Position numbers and translations under genes: made by a program. Below the pieces are notes generated by a model. The model searched no databases. It saw only the letters and a program-made list of their open reading frames with translations, and was not told the origin of the DNA. From assembly GCF_029229925.1 (NCBI RefSeq), contig NZ_CP107254.1:1488001-1552000 (forward strand): a stretch of 64,000 nt of DNA. The letters are read 5' to 3'. How positions within the stretch are numbered: the first letter of the stretch is position 1; every line of letters starts with the position of its first letter. Below are positions 59,215 to 64,000 of the stretch, one piece after another. The DNA comes from Halorhabdus sp. BNX81 (GTDB lineage: Archaea > Halobacteriota > Halobacteria > Halobacteriales > Haloarculaceae).

Positions 59215-61470
59215 CTACGTTTCCGACTGTGCGTCGACCACAGCGACACCGGCAAGGTGGACGATATCCTCGACGTCGTCGCCACGCTGGACGACGTGCA
59301 CCGGGCAGTCCATGCCGGCCAGCATCGGCCCGACCGCGTCGGCGCCGCCGAGCTCTTCGAGGAGTTTGTACGCAACGTTGCCCGCTTCGAGATTCGGGAA
59401 GATCAGCACGTTCGCCGGTTCGTCGAGATCGGCAAACTCGTAGGTACCTGTCAGGACCTCTTCTACCAGCGCCGTGTCGGCTTGCATCTCACCGTCGACC
59501 GGGAATGTCACTGAGGGATCGCTCCTGAGGCGGCGAGTTGCTTCCCGCGGAACAGCCGTGTGTTCGTCCTCGACACTCCCGAAATCGCTATAGGATAGCA
59601 ATGCAGCGCGAGGATCGACGTTGAACTGTCGAGCCAGGTCGGCCGTATGCTGGGTCACCTCGGCCAGCACTGCCGCGTCCGGTTCGGGATTGACGGTCAC
59701 GTCGGCGACGAAGATAACTCGATTCCGGAAGGTGAGCATGTACACGCCTGCTGCGTAGTTGGCATCCGGGGCCGTCCCGACGACCTCAAGCGGCGGTCGG
59801 AGCGCGGAAGGATAGTGATCGGTCGCGCCCGTCAGCATGGCGTCCGCATCGCCGGTTTCGACCATCGCACTCGCGAGATAGTTGCCGTCGGTCAACAGTT
59901 CACGGGCCTCGTCCCGGGTGACCCCCTTTCGGTTGCGAAGTTCGTACAGTCTATCCGCATAACAGTCGACGGCATCGCCACCGGGATCGACGATCGTCGG
60001 ATCGAACGAGAGCCCGAGTCTGTCGGTGCTGGATCGAATCTCGGCACGATCGCCGACGAGGATCGGCTCGGCGATGCCGCGGTCGAGAAGTTGGTACGCG
60101 GACCGGATCATCGTATCGTCAGCCCCTGCCGCGAGGACGATCCGCTGTGGGTCGCTTTTGGCTTTGTTGAGAATGATCCGCATCATCTCTCTGGATTTGC
60201 CAAGGCGCGCTTCGAGGGACTCGACGTACGTCCCGAAATCGGGCTCCCGTCGTGCGGCACCGGACTCGACTGCGGCCCTGGCGACGGCCGGGGCGACTTC
60301 GAAGAGAACCCGTGGATCCAGCGGTTTCGGGATCACGTATTCCGGGCCGAACTGGATCGGCTCGCCACCGTAGGCTTTCACGACGGCATCGGGAACGTCC
60401 TCCCGGGCGAGTGCCGCGAGTGCCTCGGCGGCCGCGACTTTCATCTCCTCGTTGATCCTCCGGGCGCGGGCGTCCAGTGCGCCCCGGAAGATGAACGGGA
60501 AGCCGAGAACGTTGTTGACCTGGTTCGGGTAGTCAGATCGGCCGGTCGCAACGATCGTGGTGCCCTCCCCGGCGGCTTTGGCGTCGTCGTAATCGATCTC
60601 AGGGTCCGGATTCGCCATCGGAAACACGATCGGATCCGCGGCCATCGAGGCAACCATCGACCGATCGACGATCCCACTGACCGAGAGGCCAACGAAGACA
60701 TCCGCGCCAGCCATCGCGTCGGCCAGGTCACCCGCCGGCCCTTCGGTCGCAAACTCGGCCTTGTACGCGTTGACGTCGCCGGACTCGGCCCGCACGTCGG
60801 TGACGATTCCGCCGGAGTCGACCATCGTGATCGCCGATCCGGGGACGCCGAGCGATTCGAAAAAGCGGGCGGTCGCGATGGCACTCGCGCCAGCGCCCGA
60901 AAAGACGACCTCCAGCTCCGAAAGGTCCTTCCCGAGGATATCGATGGCGTTCAACAGTGCCGCGCCGGTGATGATGGCCGTCCCGTGTTGGTCGTCGTGA
61001 AACACCGGAATCGACAACGACTCCTGAAGCTTTTCTTCGATGGTGAAACACGCTGGCGCACCGATGTCTTCCAGGTTGACGCCGCCGAACGTGGGTTCGA
61101 GTGCCTCGACGACGTCGATCATCCGTTCGGGATCGTCGGCGTCGACCTCCAGATCGAAGACATCGATGTCGGCAAAGCGCTTGAACAGCACTCCCTTGCC
61201 CTCCATCACCGGTTTGGATGCGAGCGGGCCGATGTCGCCCAGTCCGAGCGTGGCACTGCCGTCCGAGACGACGGCGACGAGGTTGCCCTTTGCCGTGTAC
61301 TCGAAGGCGTCGGCGGGATCCGCGTCGATCTCCCGACACGGCCCGGCGACGCCGGGCGAATACGCGAGGCTGAGATCCCGCTGGGTGTTTGTCGGCTTCG
61401 TCGTGGCGATCTCGAGTTTGCCGGGCGGGTCCCGTTGATGGTAATCGAGTGCGTCCTCTTCGAGGCCCAT
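59215..61470 (-). CDS. NADP-dependent malic enzyme fused to a phosphotransacetylase domain
   Basis: 751 residues. Residues 1-420 are malic enzyme: [76 protein letters not shown] (NADP site) and a later MANPDPEI. The rest, about 430-751, is PTA-like and probably not catalytic, as in MaeB-type enzymes. It converts malate to pyruvate and CO2 for NADPH. The PTA domain may bind acetyl-CoA and allow control by it. The ATG at 61470 is 134 bp from the divergent ctaA. Confidence 0.94.
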   Translation of the reverse strand: MGLEEDALDYHQRDPPGKLEIATTKPTNTQRDLSLAYSPGVAGPCREIDADPADAFEYTAKGNLVAVVSDGSATLGLGDIGPLASKPVMEGKGVLFKRFADIDVFDLEVDADDPERMIDVVEALEPTFGGVNLEDIGAPACFTIEEKLQESLSIPVFHDDQHGTAIITGAALLNAIDILGKDLSELEVVFSGAGASAIATARFFESLGVPGSAITMVDSGGIVTDVRAESGDVNAYKAEFATEGPAGDLADAMAGADVFVGLSVSGIVDRSMVASMAADPIVFPMANPDPEIDYDDAKAAGEGTTIVATGRSDYPNQVNNVLGFPFIFRGALDARARRINEEMKVAAAEALAALAREDVPDAVVKAYGGEPIQFGPEYVIPKPLDPRVLFEVAPAVARAAVESGAARREPDFGTYVESLEARLGKSREMMRIILNKAKSDPQRIVLAAGADDTMIRSAYQLLDRGIAEPILVGDRAEIRSSTDRLGLSFDPTIVDPGGDAVDCYADRLYELRNRKGVTRDEARELLTDGNYLASAMVETGDADAMLTGATDHYPSALRPPLEVVGTAPDANYAAGVYMLTFRNRVIFVADVTVNPEPDAAVLAEVTQHTADLARQFNVDPRAALLSYSDFGSVEDEHTAVPREATRRLRSDPSVTFPVDGEMQADTALVEEVLTGTYEFADLDEPANVLIFPNLEAGNVAYKLLEELGGADAVGPMLAGMDCPVHVVQRGDDVEDIVHLAGVAVVDAQSET

Positions 61471-61604
61471 ACGGGGAACCTCTCAGGCATGGACTAAAAG
61501 GTAGGTGACAGTCGCCAAATCTTGCGATGGCGCGGAAACGACCGGGACGACGTTCGGTCGCCGGAATGACGGAGGCTAAGTGAGTTCCGGACGAAGGGGA
61601 CGCC

Positions 61605-62417
61605 ATGAACCGTCGATTTCGCTCTCTCGTCGCCACGACGCTGCTGTTCGTCTTCGCGACGATATTGCTGGGCGTCGCCACGAAGTCCTACGGCGCTGGG
61701 CTGGCCTGTGAGGCGCGCTGGCCGGTCTGTGACGGCGGACTCCTGAATCTGTTTCCGGAATCGTTCCCGAGTTTCTTCGAGTGGATCCACCGGGTCGTCG
61801 CCGGCATCGGCGGGCTGTTCATCGTCGGGTCCGCCATCGAATCCTGGCGTCGTGAGACGCCCACGAGGATCCGGTACGCACTGACCCTCGGTGCGCTGTT
61901 GACGCCGCTGCAGGTGCTGCTCGGCCAGCAGACGGTGACCAACTTCGGGATGTCCGAAGTGCTGACGGCGCACTTCTGGACCGCTTTCACCATCTTTGGG
62001 GCGTTCGCCTTCGCGTTCGTCGCGACCTGGGCGGACTCGATCCGGTCGACGCATCTCGCCGCCGCTGCGGTCGGGGGGCTCGTGCTCTTTCCGGCCAACG
62101 TCCTGTTGACGCCACCGTTCATCAGCAGCTACACGCCCGTTCTGGGCACCCTGCAGTACGCGGTGTTGCTCGTGTTGGTCCTTGCTGTGCTCGTCCTCGT
62201 CGTCGTGGGCCGCGAGAAATTGTCCGGCACGTTCCGACACGCGCCGCTCGCTTCCCTGGCCGCGTTGCCGGTCGCGGTCTATCTCGGCCGCCATCTGATC
62301 GCCGCCTCACCACTCCACCAGACGGCGTATCTGCTCGCCGGTCTCGTCGTCTATGGCGGATTGGTCGGGAGTACTGTGGGTCTATGGCGGACTGAGAATA
62401 GCGCCGACCGGATCTAG
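61605..62417 (+). CDS. CtaA/Cox15-type haem A synthase family protein
   Basis: 270 residues, about eight membrane spans. N-terminal LVATTLLFVFATILLGVATKSYGAGLACEARWPVCDGG carries the family Cys pair loop. Paired His motifs EWIHRVVAG, LTAHFWTAF and, later, SPLHQTAY are where haem would bind. It oxidises haem O to haem A for cytochrome oxidase; the archaeal version is short. Its stop overlaps that of rfcL by four bases in convergent orientation. Confidence 0.9.
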   Translation: MNRRFRSLVATTLLFVFATILLGVATKSYGAGLACEARWPVCDGGLLNLFPESFPSFFEWIHRVVAGIGGLFIVGSAIESWRRETPTRIRYALTLGALLTPLQVLLGQQTVTNFGMSEVLTAHFWTAFTIFGAFAFAFVATWADSIRSTHLAAAAVGGLVLFPANVLLTPPFISSYTPVLGTLQYAVLLVLVLAVLVLVVVGREKLSGTFRHAPLASLAALPVAVYLGRHLIAASPLHQTAYLLAGLVVYGGLVGSTVGLWRTENSADRI

Positions 62418-63895
62418 ACGAAGTCGCCGAGACCGGTCTGTTGATCGTCGGCCTCATCTTCCTCGACGCTCGTCTCAGCCTCGTCCGGAGCACTGCGTTC
62501 CTCGGCTTCTTGTGAGTCGATCGGTTCCGGTTGGCCGTCCCGTTGCTCACCGTCAGTGCCCTGGGACGACGAATCGCCGGTTTCACCCGGGTCGAACGCG
62601 CCTTCCGAGGCGTCGACGGCGGCCGTTTCCCGGCGTTCTGCCGCGTCCTCGACGATCGAAGCGATCTTGTTCGTGTCCGCACCGCTGCCCGTAATGAACG
62701 CCACGTGGTCGGCGTCGAGATCGTAGGCCGCCGTCATCGAAACCGTCAACTCGCGGTTCTTGCAGTGGTGGGTCATCGTCTCCAGATACGGCAACACCTC
62801 GCGGCGCGCGGTGGACATGCTGACGCCGCTGGTCGTCGCAATGGCGCGGGCGACATCGTCGCGCGTGTCCCGTGCGCCCCTGGTTCGACCGAGCTTCGAC
62901 CAATAGCTCGGCGGGCCATAGCGCGTCCAGCCGCCCTTCTCACCGCTGCGTGCGGCCGCGACACCGGCTGTCATGGCGTCGGACGCATATCGCCAGAAGG
63001 AGTAGTTCTGGGTAGCCCGCACGCGACCGAGCCACCGGTCGGCGTTCGCGAGCGAGCGGTAGGCACGTGCCAGTTCCGCGCCCTCGTAGTCCTTGGGCAC
63101 GTTGTCCTCGATCCAGGAGATGAGGTCGTCGGGCGTCTCGTCGACGTCGTAGGACGCTTCGAGGGTTTCCTGGGCGTCTGCTTCCTTCAGGACGGTATCG
63201 AGAAACGAAAAGATGTCAGTCGTCCGGTCGCGTTCGCTGGTCACGACGTCGTCTTCGGTCACCGTGTCCCGGCCCTCGGCGATGGCCTGCAGATCGTTGA
63301 TCGCTCCCCGAAGATCACCGTCGTTCATCTCCGCGATCTTTCGGAGTGCCTCCTTCTCGAAGCCGACGTCCTCCTGTCGGCAGATATCACGGAGGACAGG
63401 GACGATCGACCGGGTGGAGACGTCCCGAAACTCGATGTCCCGGCAGGCGTTCCGGAGGCCCTTGCTCATCTCGTAGAACTCGTTGGCGATGAGGACGATC
63501 GGCTGTTGGGCCTCCTTGACCAGGGCCGTGATCGCCCGCGTCCCGCCGCGGTCGACGTTGCCGTGGAGGTTGTCGGCCTCGTCCAAGATGACGAGTCGCC
63601 GCCCTGATCCACCCTGGGCGAGCGTGCCGCTTTTGGCAGCCTCGCCCGCGACCTGCTCGATGACGTCTTTGGTCCGGGAGTCACTGGCGTTGAGTTCGAT
63701 CGTCGGCCAGTCCATGTCGTTGGCGAGGGCGTGGGCCGCCGAGGTTTTCCCGATGCCAGGCGAGCCATAGAGGACGACTGCCTCGCGGTGGTCGGGCCAG
63801 GACTCGGCCCACTCCCGGAGGGCGTCGCGGGCCTTGTCGTTGCCCCGCACCTCCGCGAGCGTCGAAGGACGATGAATCTCCGTCCAGTCAGTCAT
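62414..63895 (-). CDS. rfcL: Replication factor C large subunit
   Basis: 493 residues. AAA clamp loader: VVLYGSPGIGKTSAAHALA (Walker A), LVILDEADNL (Walker B), and SDSRTKDVIEQV of the large-subunit class. After the collar domain there is an acidic tail of about 90 residues ending QQTGLGDFV, a PIP box for PCNA binding. It loads PCNA onto DNA with RfcS. The promoter region upstream to 64000 shows no further gene. Confidence 0.95.
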   Translation of the reverse strand: MTDWTEIHRPSTLAEVRGNDKARDALREWAESWPDHREAVVLYGSPGIGKTSAAHALANDMDWPTIELNASDSRTKDVIEQVAGEAAKSGTLAQGGSGRRLVILDEADNLHGNVDRGGTRAITALVKEAQQPIVLIANEFYEMSKGLRNACRDIEFRDVSTRSIVPVLRDICRQEDVGFEKEALRKIAEMNDGDLRGAINDLQAIAEGRDTVTEDDVVTSERDRTTDIFSFLDTVLKEADAQETLEASYDVDETPDDLISWIEDNVPKDYEGAELARAYRSLANADRWLGRVRATQNYSFWRYASDAMTAGVAAARSGEKGGWTRYGPPSYWSKLGRTRGARDTRDDVARAIATTSGVSMSTARREVLPYLETMTHHCKNRELTVSMTAAYDLDADHVAFITGSGADTNKIASIVEDAAERRETAAVDASEGAFDPGETGDSSSQGTDGEQRDGQPEPIDSQEAEERSAPDEAETSVEEDEADDQQTGLGDFV

Positions 63896-64000
63896 TGTCG
63901 GGGGAAGGTGCGACCGGCGTTTAGCTTCTGCGGTGACGGCCGGAAGGGTGAGTCACTCTTCGAGAACTGTCCTCAGATCGAGTCGGGATGTGACTTGATC

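Noticed and set aside
59647-61497. Long open frame (616 codons) antisense to the malic enzyme gene
   Set aside because: Same reason: it is an antisense shadow rich in Arg, Asp, Gly and Val with no domain, while the minus strand encodes complete malic enzyme motifs.
1-64000. CRISPR arrays, insertion sequences, integrases or rRNA
   Set aside because: No regularly spaced repeats, transposase or integrase motifs, or rRNA-like segments were found on reading through both strands.

Overview
The window is from a halophilic archaeon (Halobacteria). The evidence is a GC-rich sequence with strongly acidic proteins, two Cdc48/VCP-type AAA ATPases, archaeal DnaG, replication factor C large subunit, a GHMP-type shikimate kinase, a PGF-CTERM surface protein, class III signal-peptide (pilin-like) proteins, and many starts lying about 25-30 nt after an archaeal TATA box (leaderless mRNAs). 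No rRNA, CRISPR array, transposase or integrase was seen. One tRNA gene is present, tRNA-Val(CAC).

Layout. 1-20 kb is mostly housekeeping: an F420-hydrogenase-beta-like iron-sulfur protein, chorismate synthase, a divergent uracil-DNA glycosylase relative, Cdc48 with a small Hsp20-like partner gene, PanB, a HAD phosphatase, a degenerate cis-prenyltransferase divergent from a DUF92 membrane protein, a GNAT enzyme, DnaG, a DUF3311/sodium symporter pair, a winged-helix regulator, a glutaredoxin-BolA pair and ValS. 20.3-40.0 kb is the most unusual part, an envelope-machine island. On the plus strand are two membrane proteins with TrkA-C-like domains and a MinD-KaiC fusion. After them comes a minus-strand operon (pilin-like protein, PGF-CTERM GLUG-repeat surface protein, small unknown, MinD). 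It diverges from a shared TATA box at 28.2 kb from a plus-strand series: HerA-like ATPase, TadA-type secretion ATPase, TadC-type membrane platform, five single-TM pilin-like or anchored proteins including one of 1205 residues, and a coiled-coil protein. About 1.1 kb (roughly 26815-27895) in the minus operon is strikingly AT-rich, with both edges inside genes, which suggests a mosaic exchange of surface-exposed parts.

40-64 kb returns to housekeeping and accessory metabolism: DUF1405 protein, a small zinc ribbon, MutL, a PfkB sugar-acid kinase, a geranylgeranyl-reductase-family flavoprotein, small regulators, a second Cdc48, a small zinc finger, shikimate kinase overlapping chorismate mutase, a response regulator, the PduO-type cobalamin adenosyltransferase, tRNA-Val, a hybrid histidine kinase, a divergent epimerase/galactokinase pair, a tandem UspA protein, an old-yellow-enzyme homologue, an RNase HI-like protein, malic enzyme fused to a phosphotransacetylase domain, CtaA and RfcL.

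How it fits together. AroC, the archaeal shikimate kinase and chorismate mutase are three steps of aromatic amino acid synthesis at two separate loci. The island reads as one envelope apparatus: TadA powers it, TadC anchors it, pilin-like proteins form or decorate a fibre, MinD-type ATPases could place it, and HerA could add a further motor. No prepilin peptidase is encoded here, so one would have to act from elsewhere. Function of the island is inferred from domain content only.
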